Below, piece by piece: positions 38,598 through 47,327 of a stretch of 47,327 bases of DNA (position 1 is its first letter; the number at the start of each line of letters is the position of its first letter). Source of the DNA: Clostridiales bacterium (GTDB taxonomy: Bacteria; Bacillota; Clostridia; Caldicoprobacterales; UBA3941); NCBI GenBank assembly GCA_012518395.1, contig JAAYSJ010000168.1:1-47327 (forward strand). The letters run 5' to 3'. A program made the translations under genes and the position numbers. The notes beneath the pieces are model-generated. The model was not told the origin of the DNA. It did not search any database and saw nothing but the letters and a program-made list of their open reading frames with translations.

Positions 38598-39959
38598 CTA
38601 ACCCTTTACCAGCAGTATATGACCCCCCTCAGGCAGGGAAGCTACAGCTTTTTGTATAGCCTTGTAATAATCTGTCTGGCATTGAATTGCTTCCTCATTT
38701 ATGCTCTTTAAACCTGCTGGCTCTATTACTGATAAATCCAAATCGGGGAAATAACCCCTAATTAAAATACAATGATCCTTTTCCTGTCTGTTTTTATCCT
38801 CCAGCCTTTTATATCTGACATCATCTTCCGGATCCTCCGTACATAAAATCGTTACTATATCTTCATTTTCTGCATAATCTAATTCTTGGAAAGCATCTTT
38901 CAGCTTCCTAAATTTGCCTCGGTGTATTTCCTTTATTTCTATGCTGCCTGTCATTTCTTCAGGCTCTTTAGAGCCTGGTATTTCCGGCAATGATTCTATT
39001 CCCCTGACCACATCATCCAGTTTCAATCCCTCGGCCAAGCTCCAGCCCACAGCTGCCAATGCATTGTAAACGTTGTGGATGCCCGGAATATTCAATCCCA
39101 TCTGCCTTTGACCTTTGGGGGTGACAAGTAAAAACTCGCTTGACCCGGGATGCAGTTTTAGCCCCCTGGCCGTAATGTCGGAAGGATGGAAAAGCCCATA
39201 TCGCACGCTCCCTTCACGTTGGAGATGAAATGCGTAATAATCGTCTACATTAACAACTACAGGACCAACTGTGGTTTTTAAATGGTCAATAAGGGTCTTT
39301 CGCATTTCAAAATAGTGATAATCTGCCTTTTGATTCTGAAAGTATGTAAAAAGGTCAGTATAAATAATACTATTAAACCATACATGACTGAATTGATCCT
39401 CTACGATACCTGTATAACCACACTCGATTATGCCCCAACGAACCCTTTCTTTAACAGCTTTGTTTAGAAAGCGGTTCATATTCAAAGGATTCATCCCGCC
39501 AGGATAGGCTTTCATAGAATGATCCCCTACCTGATAATGATCAGATCCCAGCATCAACCCCGCAGTTCCTGCCTCATCAAGGATGGATTTTATCATCCAC
39601 CCTACTGTGGTTTTACCGTGAGACCCCGTTATTCCAACTAAGTTCATATTCTGAGACGGATTTCTATAAAAGTTTCTGGATATTGCGGAAATAAAACGCT
39701 GGTAGTGATAGGTCCTTACAAAGGTTACTGAATCGTCCAGCACCTTATGTTCCCTTCCCACCACAACCGCAGACGCCCCGTTAGCAACAACCTCTTCTAT
39801 AGTTTGCTCATAATCTATATCATGCCTGTCCTGAGGGTAAATATAAAGATACTCTTTTTTCACCTCTTCAGGTTCCAGAGCAATACCCTTTATCTCTATC
39901 CTCCTGCGCCCAATTATTTCATAAACAGGAGTGCTGGCTAGCAGTTCCCTTAATATCAT
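38598..39959 (-). CDS. Mur ligase family protein (MurE-like, atypical C-terminus)
   Basis: GITGSHGKTTVGWMIKSIL P-loop, NIPGIHNVYNALAAVG; MurE-like N-terminal region. Confidence 0.82.
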   Translation of the reverse strand: MILRELLASTPVYEIIGRRRIEIKGIALEPEEVKKEYLYIYPQDRHDIDYEQTIEEVVANGASAVVVGREHKVLDDSVTFVRTYHYQRFISAISRNFYRNPSQNMNLVGITGSHGKTTVGWMIKSILDEAGTAGLMLGSDHYQVGDHSMKAYPGGMNPLNMNRFLNKAVKERVRWGIIECGYTGIVEDQFSHVWFNSIIYTDLFTYFQNQKADYHYFEMRKTLIDHLKTTVGPVVVNVDDYYAFHLQREGSVRYGLFHPSDITARGLKLHPGSSEFLLVTPKGQRQMGLNIPGIHNVYNALAAVGWSLAEGLKLDDVVRGIESLPEIPGSKEPEEMTGSIEIKEIHRGKFRKLKDAFQELDYAENEDIVTILCTEDPEDDVRYKRLEDKNRQEKDHCILIRGYFPDLDLSVIEPAGLKSINEEAIQCQTDYYKAIQKAVASLPEGGHILLVKG

Positions 39960-40080
39960 CTATTTCATCCTCCCGATCCATTATGGAAATTTTTCTTCAT
40001 AATGAAACACAGTATATTGTTTCCCCAATTTACCCAACGATAGCGGACAATCTATCAATAAATATTTTTTAAGTCGTCTC

Positions 40081-40620
40081 TTAGGGGTTGACTGATTGGG
40101 TACCCCTTTTTAGTGCCTCCCTGTTTAAGGGGATTAGATGCTCCTTTGAGGATCCCAGAACGCCTTTTAGAGATTCAATGATTGAATCTTCCGATACTGC
40201 CCTGGTTTTTTGTAAAAAGGCGCCCAAAATAACCATATTGGCTACCCTTGTATTGCCCAACTCGTCGGCTATTTCATTAGCAGGCACATAACAAACATCT
40301 ATATCAGTCCTGTCGGCTTTTTTGTTGACAAGGGAGCTGTTGACTATGAGCAGTCCCCCGGGGTTCACCGTTCTTTCGAATCTTTCCATGGAAGGCAGGT
40401 TCATAGCTATAACAGCTGTAGCCTCGTTCACAATAGGGGAGCCCACCATTTCTTCGGTTATGATAACGCTGCAGTATGCTGTTCCGCCTCGCATTTCAGG
40501 CCCATAAGAAGGCAACCATGAAACATTCTTGCCCTCCAACATCCCCGCATAGGTTAGCAGCTGACCCATGGACATAACTCCCTGGCCGCCAAAACCGGAT
40601 ATAATCAGTTCCTGAGCCAT
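40081..40620 (-). CDS. 2-oxoacid:ferredoxin oxidoreductase, gamma subunit
   Basis: [52 protein letters not shown]. Confidence 0.93.
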   Translation of the reverse strand: MAQELIISGFGGQGVMSMGQLLTYAGMLEGKNVSWLPSYGPEMRGGTAYCSVIITEEMVGSPIVNEATAVIAMNLPSMERFERTVNPGGLLIVNSSLVNKKADRTDIDVCYVPANEIADELGNTRVANMVILGAFLQKTRAVSEDSIIESLKGVLGSSKEHLIPLNREALKRGTQSVNP

Positions 40621-40621
40621 C

Positions 40622-41359
40622 TCAGACTACCTCCTTCTTTACACCTAGGGGATAATAGGGAATCATATTATCTTTTACCCATTTTAGCGCCTCTGCAGGA
40701 GCCATACCCCAATTAGTAGGACAGGTGGACAGGATTTCTACCATAGCAAAACCCTTTCCCGCTATTTGCACCTCAAAAGCCTTTTTAATTGCCTTTTTTG
40801 CCTTTAGTATATTCTTGATATCATGAAGGGATACCCGCTCAACATAGGCTGTGCCCTCTATAGTAGCCAGCATCTCGCTCATTCTTATAGGATGGCCTTC
40901 TGTTTCTGCGCTTCTGCCATAAGGTGAAGTAGCAGTAACCTGACCTAGAAGACTAGTAGGAGCCATCTGACCGCCAGTCATTCCGTAAATAGCATTATTT
41001 ATAAAGATAGTAGTTAGTTTCTCACCCCGGTTGGCTGCATGGACTATCTCCGCAGTACCTATAGATGCCAGGTCTCCATCACCTTGGTAGGTAAAAACTA
41101 CATTGTCGGGGAGAACCCTTTTAATGCCTGTGGCCACTGCAGGAGCTCGGCCATGAGCGGCTTCATGCATATCAACATTAAAATATTCGTAGGCTAATAC
41201 TGCACAACCCACCGGAGCTACGCCAACGGTATTTTCCCTAATTCCCAAATCATCAATGGCCTCTGCCACCAGTCGGTGTACTATACCATGGGTGCAACCG
41301 GGACAATAATGATTGGGTTTACCCGTTAAAGCCTTTGGTTTTTCAAATACCTTTGCCAT
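40622..41359 (-). CDS. 2-oxoacid:ferredoxin oxidoreductase, beta (TPP-binding) subunit
   Basis: [66 protein letters not shown]. Confidence 0.94.
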   Translation of the reverse strand: MAKVFEKPKALTGKPNHYCPGCTHGIVHRLVAEAIDDLGIRENTVGVAPVGCAVLAYEYFNVDMHEAAHGRAPAVATGIKRVLPDNVVFTYQGDGDLASIGTAEIVHAANRGEKLTTIFINNAIYGMTGGQMAPTSLLGQVTATSPYGRSAETEGHPIRMSEMLATIEGTAYVERVSLHDIKNILKAKKAIKKAFEVQIAGKGFAMVEILSTCPTNWGMAPAEALKWVKDNMIPYYPLGVKKEVV

Positions 41360-41361
41360 AT

Positions 41362-42423
41362 CTACTTTTCCCCCCTTATCTTTATGATCTCCTTTAAGAG
41401 ATCCCCGGGTAGCGGTACCATCCCGCCTGTTCTCCCATAAAAATGTACCGGTTTTGTATCCTTTATGCTAAGGCGGACATCCTCTATCATTTGTCCCATG
41501 CTCATCTCAACAGTAAGAAATGATTTAACATGATCAGCCTCTGCCCATTTTTTAAAGACATCCGTCGGGAAGGGCCATAAAGTTATTGGGCGGATGAGCC
41601 CTACCTTTATACCCTGGGCACCGGCCTTTTGTATTACATTTTTTGCGATTCTGGCGGTAGTGCCATAGGCTGCAATTATTATTTCTGCATCCTCGCAATT
41701 ATAACACTCTACCCTTACCTCATTCTTTTCTATCTCTTTATATTTTTCAAATAATTTCAATACATGGTTCTCCATATCTTGGGTGTCCAAAAACAAAGAA
41801 TTTATGATATTTCTGGGCTTGCCTTCCTTATTACCGATAGTAGCCCATGGCTTTTCCGAGATTGTTACCTCTTTTTTTGCAAACTCAACAGGCTCCATCA
41901 TTTGCCCTAACATACCATCCCCCATTATCATAACAGGGTTTCTATACCTGTCTGCTATATCAAAGGCATCGATGACCAGATCTGCCATCTCCTGTATACC
42001 CGCAGGCGCAAGAACCACGACACGGTAATCCCCATGGCCGCCACCCTTCACCGCCTGGAAGTAATCGGACTGGGCAGGTTGAATGCCTCCTAGCCCCGGC
42101 CCCCCTCTGACGATATTTACAATAAGGCACGGCAGCTCCGCCCCGGCTATATAGGATATTCCCTCTTGTTTTAAGCTGATGCCCGGGCTGGAAGAGGAGG
42201 TCATAACCCTGCCCCCTGCTCCTGCTGCTCCATAAACCATATTTATAGCGGAGACTTCACTTTCCGCCTGAATAAAGCTTCCCCCTACCTTGGGAAGCAT
42301 CTTAGCCATATAAGCCGGTATTTCATTTTGAGGTGTGATGGGGTATCCAAAAAAATACCTGCACCCCGCCTGAATAGCGGCTTCGGCGATAGCCTCGTTA
42401 CCTTTCATCAAAACCTTTGCCAT
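41362..42423 (-). CDS. 2-oxoacid:ferredoxin oxidoreductase, alpha subunit (VorB-like)
   Basis: [81 protein letters not shown]. Confidence 0.93.
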   Translation of the reverse strand: MAKVLMKGNEAIAEAAIQAGCRYFFGYPITPQNEIPAYMAKMLPKVGGSFIQAESEVSAINMVYGAAGAGGRVMTSSSSPGISLKQEGISYIAGAELPCLIVNIVRGGPGLGGIQPAQSDYFQAVKGGGHGDYRVVVLAPAGIQEMADLVIDAFDIADRYRNPVMIMGDGMLGQMMEPVEFAKKEVTISEKPWATIGNKEGKPRNIINSLFLDTQDMENHVLKLFEKYKEIEKNEVRVECYNCEDAEIIIAAYGTTARIAKNVIQKAGAQGIKVGLIRPITLWPFPTDVFKKWAEADHVKSFLTVEMSMGQMIEDVRLSIKDTKPVHFYGRTGGMVPLPGDLLKEIIKIRGEK

Positions 42424-42454
42424 ATATTGACCCCTCCAATTTCCTGTCTTAAAC

Positions 42455-42661
42455 CTATTTTTCTACCTCAATAACCACATCGGGACAAATTATCGCACAA
42501 AAAGCACATCCTATACATTTATCCATTTCCTCAATGGTTGCCGGATGATATCCTTTAGAATTAATGCGTTCCCTATCCATTATAATAATCTTTTTAGGAC
42601 AAACGGTGGTGCATAGTTCGCAACCTTTGCATAGTTCTTCATTAAAAGTTACCTTTGCCAT
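42455..42661 (-). CDS. 2x[4Fe-4S] ferredoxin-type subunit of the 2-oxoacid oxidoreductase
   Basis: CKGCELCTTVCP and CIGCAFCAIICP; first structural gene of the cluster. Confidence 0.95.
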   Translation of the reverse strand: MAKVTFNEELCKGCELCTTVCPKKIIIMDRERINSKGYHPATIEEMDKCIGCAFCAIICPDVVIEVEK

Positions 42662-42721
42662 ATATAAACCCCCAAATCTTTATACGAGTTATTCTCTATT
42701 TCTGTGATAATGTAAGAAAAT

Positions 42722-43447
42722 TTATTGATCCCATATCGGGTGCAAAAATATATTGATTGGAAAAGCCTTTGCCTTAAGATCAGGTGGTAAATTACCAATA
42801 ACCTCGGGCATTCCGGATATATAAGCTATGGGAATATTACATTCTTTCGACACTTCTTCCACCATGGGCTGCCCCTTTATTATATCATAAAAGGTAGTTT
42901 CATAGGACAGATTAGAATTATTAATAAGGTGGGTAACCCCCAATCTGGAATGGTTTTCAATGGATCTTAGCATTTCTATAATATCCTTTTTGTTTCCAGA
43001 CAGTGGCCTATGTACATTTATAACATAATACATTCTATAGTCTTCCTGTTTAAAATAAGGGTTAAAGCTGCCCAAGGCGACAGCCCCGATGTCGTCACCC
43101 CCTACATCAAAAACAACTCTATATTCCTTGTTCTGGAACACGGAGTATATTCGGGCAGGAAGGGAGGGCACGTCTAGTCCTGTTCCTGCAAAATTAGGCG
43201 ATATCACCTCTATACCTGCATTATTCAAAACATCCTTTTTATCGGTAGATCTAAAATATGGGTTAACTATGTCCAGATCAACAATAATAGTTTTTTTACC
43301 CGCCCTTGCAGAGGCAATACTATAGTTTATGGCTGTCTCTGTCTTCCCGCTGCCAAAGTGGCCGGTAAAAATAGCTATTCTTTCAGGCCCTATTTCCAAT
43401 TCTTCACTACCCTTCTTTGTATGTCTTATACTAGGGTTATTACCCAT
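42722..43447 (-). CDS. P-loop ATPase (MinD/ParA/CobQ-like) associated with the 2-oxoacid oxidoreductase operon
   Basis: IFTGHFGSGKTETAINYSIASARAGKKTIIVDLDIVNPYFRS (Walker A, hydrophobic strand ending in DLD). Confidence 0.8.
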   Translation of the reverse strand: MGNNPSIRHTKKGSEELEIGPERIAIFTGHFGSGKTETAINYSIASARAGKKTIIVDLDIVNPYFRSTDKKDVLNNAGIEVISPNFAGTGLDVPSLPARIYSVFQNKEYRVVFDVGGDDIGAVALGSFNPYFKQEDYRMYYVINVHRPLSGNKKDIIEMLRSIENHSRLGVTHLINNSNLSYETTFYDIIKGQPMVEEVSKECNIPIAYISGMPEVIGNLPPDLKAKAFPINIFLHPIWDQ

Positions 43448-43449
43448 GG

Positions 43450-43521
43450 TGTCATCCTGAAGCCTATGTGGCTGAAGGCTCTTTCTTTATATAACGACTC
43501 CCCACCGCTCTTAGAATGACA
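43450..43521. repeat. Short palindromic interspersed repeat with TGTCATYCT termini
   Basis: 72 bp beginning TGTCATCCTGAAGCC and ending AGAATGACA (terminal 9-mers inverted with 1 mismatch); resembles the widespread TGTCATTCTGAGCGAAGCGAAG-type dispersed elements. Confidence 0.65.
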
Positions 43522-43541
43522 GTTATTAAAAGTCCATATGC

Positions 43542-44171
43542 CTATTCAATCCGGGGATAGTATTCCTGTCCGGAAAACTCACAAAGTCCCGTCCCGTTAG
43601 TCAGTTTTGCTATCATATCTGTGAAGTTTCCCCACTCAAGCCATGTCATAACCTTTACAGTAACATTTTCCTTGTACTCTATATCCCGAATGTGAACCCC
43701 CTGCTGTCTTAAAAAATACTCCATCTCACCCCAGAATTCATATCCTATTGTAAAAGACCCCAGGTTGCCCAAAGCCATTTCAACTTTACCGGCCTCTTTC
43801 AGAACTTGGGCAGCAGATCTGGAATAAGCCCTAACCAAACCGGGGGCTCCTAGTTTAACACCGCCGAAATACCTTGTTACCACTACTAAAGCATCCTCTA
43901 TCTCCCGGCTCAATATCACCTTGAGGATAGGCATACCCGCAGTGCCCCCTGGTTCCCCATCGTCATTAAACCTTTGAACACTATTACCCCTGCCTAGAAC
44001 ATAGGCGTAGCAGTGATGGCTGGCATCTGGAAACTTACCCCGGATATCCTCCAGGTGAAGGGAAACTTCCACCTCATCCTTAATCGGGAATGCCCGGCCA
44101 ATAAACCTGGAACGATTTATTATTATCTCAATTTCCGCTCCGTTTCCGATTGTCCAAAATGTATCCGCCAT
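43542..44171 (-). CDS. YigZ/IMPACT-family protein
   Basis: IINRSRFIGRAFPIKDEVEV, DASHHCYAYVLG, RFNDDGEPGGTAGMPIL, VVTRYFGGVKLGAPGLVRAYS. Confidence 0.94.
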   Translation of the reverse strand: MADTFWTIGNGAEIEIIINRSRFIGRAFPIKDEVEVSLHLEDIRGKFPDASHHCYAYVLGRGNSVQRFNDDGEPGGTAGMPILKVILSREIEDALVVVTRYFGGVKLGAPGLVRAYSRSAAQVLKEAGKVEMALGNLGSFTIGYEFWGEMEYFLRQQGVHIRDIEYKENVTVKVMTWLEWGNFTDMIAKLTNGTGLCEFSGQEYYPRIE

Positions 44172-44377
44172 CTTTCCTCACTCACTTCAAATTTGCCAAA
44201 TATCATGATTGTCTCGCCGGCTTATAACACATACTTCGATATAGTATAACGTTTTTCCAGCTTTAATAAAACCCATGGAGTTTTTCAGTAATTGTTTATT
44301 CCCAATTGGTGTTATATAATGATAAAGGCCTGACAAGCCTATATATTTGAACTAAATATAAAGACGGAGGGATATAA

Positions 44378-45574
44378 TTGAACCGATCTGAGATGATTGA
44401 AAGAGCCCAAAACCACTTGGGTGGCTTAATTGAAAGCCAATTAGAACGCATTGAGAGAATGAAGGCCTCAAAGGATTTTATCCAATATGATAGTTTGGAT
44501 ACTATCGTTATAGGAGTTGTTGGCGGAGACGGGATAGGCCCGTTTATAACAGCCCAGGCCCAAAGGATACTGGAATTTCTTCTAAAGGATCAGGTTTCTG
44601 CAGGTAAGGTTGCATTTAAAATTATTGATGGTCTGACAATTGAAAACAGAGCCAAGCAGAATAAAGCCATACCGGAAGATATATTAGAAGAACTAAAACA
44701 ATGTCATGTTATATTAAAAGGTCCTACCACTACCCCCAGGGCAGGCGATCCATGGCCAAACATTGAGAGTGCCAACGTTGCTATGAGAAAAGAGCTGGAT
44801 CTATTCGCCAATGTGCGTCCCGTTAAGGTACCCGAGGAAGGTATCGATTGGGTATTCTATCGAGAAAATACAGAGGGGGCTTATGCTCTTGGCAGCGACG
44901 GCTTAGAAGTTAACGAGGACCTGTTTATGGATTTTACCGTCGCCACCTATGAGGGTTCCAGGCGCATAATAAAGGCGGCCTTTGACTATGCAGATAAATC
45001 CGGCGCTAATAAGGTGACCGTGGTAACTAAAGCCAATGTCATTAAGACCACTGACGGCAAGTTTCTGAAGATTGCAGCGGAGGTCGCAAAAGAATATCCC
45101 GATGTGGAATGGGATGATTGGTACATAGACATTATGACAGCCAAGCTGGTGGATACCAAGAGGAGATCCCAGTTTAAGGTAATGGTGCTTCCCAACCTGT
45201 ATGGGGATATCCTCACTGACGAGGCCGCAGAGTTTCAGGGCGGCGTCGGTACAGCCGGGAGTGCCAATATAGGTACGAGATACGCGATGTTTGAGGCTAT
45301 CCATGGCTCGGCCCCCAGGATGGTGGATGAAGGCCGGGGCGGATATGCAGACCCCAGCAGTATAATACGAGGTGCTGCCATGCTACTGGAGCATATCGGA
45401 TATCATAAAGAGGCCAAAAAGTTATCTATGGCCCTTGATATATGCGGCCAATTTGAAAAAGAGTTGATCATAACCGGCAGGGATACAGGCGCTACCAGTG
45501 AGGAATTCTCTGATTATATTATGAGAACTTTGGAAAGAGATGATCTGGAGGATAAGTGGAATTCCTATCTGTGA
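44378..45574 (+). CDS. icd: Isocitrate/isopropylmalate-family dehydrogenase, probably isocitrate dehydrogenase
   Basis: VVGGDGIGPFI, FYRENTEGAYALG, VLPNLYGDILTDEAAEFQGGVGTAGSANIG; TTG start with GACGGAGGG RBS. Confidence 0.85.
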   Translation: MNRSEMIERAQNHLGGLIESQLERIERMKASKDFIQYDSLDTIVIGVVGGDGIGPFITAQAQRILEFLLKDQVSAGKVAFKIIDGLTIENRAKQNKAIPEDILEELKQCHVILKGPTTTPRAGDPWPNIESANVAMRKELDLFANVRPVKVPEEGIDWVFYRENTEGAYALGSDGLEVNEDLFMDFTVATYEGSRRIIKAAFDYADKSGANKVTVVTKANVIKTTDGKFLKIAAEVAKEYPDVEWDDWYIDIMTAKLVDTKRRSQFKVMVLPNLYGDILTDEAAEFQGGVGTAGSANIGTRYAMFEAIHGSAPRMVDEGRGGYADPSSIIRGAAMLLEHIGYHKEAKKLSMALDICGQFEKELIITGRDTGATSEEFSDYIMRTLERDDLEDKWNSYL

Positions 45575-45696
45575 TCCATGGTTTAGAATCCTGCATATAT
45601 TTTAATATATTAAATCCTATATGCTTGGATATATATGAACCAAGCTAATGATACCCACATATAATATATCAAGTTATTGTATGGGGTGATGATATT

Positions 45697-47327
45697 ATGA
45701 GTATACAAGATTTAATAGATGCTGCACCCCCCGGGGGTGCAGTTGTTGTATCCGCTGGCGTTTACAATGAACAATTGATAATTAACAAGTCTTTAACATT
45801 GCAGGGGCCCACTGCCGGTGAAGCGATAATAGACGCATCGGGGCTTTTGGATATACCTACCATTCAAATATTAAGTGATAACGTAACCATTAAAGACCTT
45901 ATTATTCAAAATGGCCCCCTTCATGGAATTCAAGCAGGCGATGTTTCATATCCGGATCTAACCAAGATCACTATCGCAAATAACTCTATTCTAGGACATG
46001 GCAACGCAGGAATACTAACCAATCATGGAGCATCCATGACTATAAAAAATAATAATGTTAGAAATAATGGTATCGGTTCTGGGTTCAACCGTGGAGGAAT
46101 AATTCTCTATCCTCATGGTGCCACTGATATAATTGATAATTTGATAATCAATAATAATATTGATGGGATTTTTGCAAGGGCCAGTGATACAGGGCTAGTC
46201 ATCACGAACAATGTGATAGAAGATCATTTAGAAGCTGGTATTCTCCTTACATGGGACGAAAGAAATGTTAGCATTTCAAACAACACTATCAAAAATTGCG
46301 GTGATGGCAACTTTGATGAGCAGGGCGGTATTGTAATAGTACAATCAATGGCTGAAATAATCCAGGATAATACCATTGAAGCCTGTGCACCGTCTGCAAT
46401 CTTTTGGGGCTGGGTTCCTACTACAGGTAGCCCGCCAAGCGAGATACTAATAAGCGGTAATGAAATCAAAAATAATGCCAGGGACGGAATATATTTGTTC
46501 TCTCAGGGTTCCGGTGGCTGGATACCACCAGATATATTTCCCCTTGAACCTCTAATAACAGGCAATATAATAGAAAATAATATAAGGGCAGGAATATATG
46601 TAAGCAATCTTTATTATTACAGCCCGGGTAGTGCCAATCCAACAATTCATGATAATAATATTACAGGTAACGACTGGGGGGTCCTTAATGCTACTGCACA
46701 AATTGTGAATGCCACCGAAAACTGGTGGGGAAATAATAGCGGGCCTTACCAACCTGACCTTAATCCTGACGGGGCAGGAGATCCGGTAAGTGATAGGGTA
46801 GATTTCATACCATGGCAGACCAGGCAGCCAATCATTAAAATATCTGGGTGTACGGTTCAAGATGTGAGCCTGGAAGGATATGATATATCACCCTTAGGGG
46901 ATGGGACTGCCAAAGTGAAATTGATAATAAAAGTTAAGGGACGGGTCTTTGCTACTTCAGATGGTGTGGGCACTATGTTTGATTTTGAGAAATGGTTTGT
47001 CAAACGCCTTATCATGAAAGTCCCTGAACTAAAAAAGATAAGCCCTGTAATCACTCCCACCTCCACCTGCTGGGCCTTCGCACTTGGAAACATGATCCAG
47101 ATCAGCATTGAACTCTGTATAGCCGTGGATATGCAAGGTAGACATAATGTTTTAATACCAGTACGCAGATTCTGTTCACCGCGTACAAATCTAATCGAAT
47201 GCAATGCAAAAGGTGGTATCGATATACCTGAGGCTATTCAGGATAAAGGGGGTTCCAAATCTCAAGAATGCATAAATGCCGAGGTAATCTTTAGTTCATG
47301 CTGGTTTGAGGAGAACCTAAATTGCAG
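45697..47327 (+). CDS. Right-handed parallel beta-helix repeat protein with Cys-containing C-terminal region (runs off right edge)
   Basis: My translation from ATG at 45697 is open to the window end: MSIQDLIDAAPPGGAVVVSAGVYNEQLIINKSLTLQGPTAGEAIIDASG..., many ITxNxIxxN rungs, NWWGNNSGPY; not in the ORF track, apparently because no stop lies in the window. Confidence 0.9.
   Translation, partial: MSIQDLIDAAPPGGAVVVSAGVYNEQLIINKSLTLQGPTAGEAIIDASGLLDIPTIQILSDNVTIKDLIIQNGPLHGIQAGDVSYPDLTKITIANNSILGHGNAGILTNHGASMTIKNNNVRNNGIGSGFNRGGIILYPHGATDIIDNLIINNNIDGIFARASDTGLVITNNVIEDHLEAGILLTWDERNVSISNNTIKNCGDGNFDEQGGIVIVQSMAEIIQDNTIEACAPSAIFWGWVPTTGSPPSEILISGNEIKNNARDGIYLFSQGSGGWIPPDIFPLEPLITGNIIENNIRAGIYVSNLYYYSPGSANPTIHDNNITGNDWGVLNATAQIVNATENWWGNNSGPYQPDLNPDGAGDPVSDRVDFIPWQTRQPIIKISGCTVQDVSLEGYDISPLGDGTAKVKLIIKVKGRVFATSDGVGTMFDFEKWFVKRLIMKVPELKKISPVITPTSTCWAFALGNMIQISIELCIAVDMQGRHNVLIPVRRFCSPRTNLIECNAKGGIDIPEAIQDKGGSKSQECINAEVIFSSCWFEENLNC

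Noticed and set aside
46224-47204. Minus-strand ORFs 46224-46469, 46552-46860 and 46857-47204
   Set aside because: They are antisense to the long beta-helix reading frame on the plus strand, which has clear repeat-protein character.
1-47327. Search by eye for tRNA, rRNA, prophage, IS transposase, toxin-antitoxin or defence genes
   Set aside because: No supporting motif or ORF was found; the window looks like stable core chromosome.

Overview
This 47.3-kb window is ordinary, densely packed chromosome from a spore-forming, low-GC clostridial-type Firmicute; lineage is inferred from gene content and synteny only. Nearly all genes are on the minus strand. Recognisable blocks, left to right: pflB/pflA; DUF2680-like secreted protein; nth; a divergent DUF3343/cysteine-desulfurase pair; an ECF-type membrane protein; a MASE3-PP2C phosphatase; dinB; an atypical HPr; a four-gene pyruvate dehydrogenase cluster preceded by a PPOX-fold gene; alaA; a maf-DUF4321/mreBCD/PBP2/minCDE/rodA/mgsA/spoIVFA-like/spoIVFB-like/TIGR03960/DUF2344/rng cluster; Na/Pi cotransporter; nfeD; three tandem M42 peptidases; a Mur-ligase-like protein; a 2-oxoacid:ferredoxin oxidoreductase operon with a P-loop ATPase; yigZ; icd (plus strand); and a truncated beta-helix protein at the right edge. 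I saw no phage, transposase, CRISPR, rRNA or tRNA, and no clear new defence or mobile system. The most useful non-routine signals are: (1) a dispersed ~100-bp palindromic repeat with two long copies and one half copy; (2) a second, unrelated TGTCATYCT-ended palindrome directly abutting a start codon; (3) a 280-nt structured gap inside the mre/PBP2 cluster; (4) an unlisted 46-aa ORF with a strong RBS; (5) an HPr-like protein with an altered active-site motif; and (6) an edge-truncated, apparently leaderless beta-helix protein missing from the ORF track. All family names come from reading motifs by eye; no database search was run.
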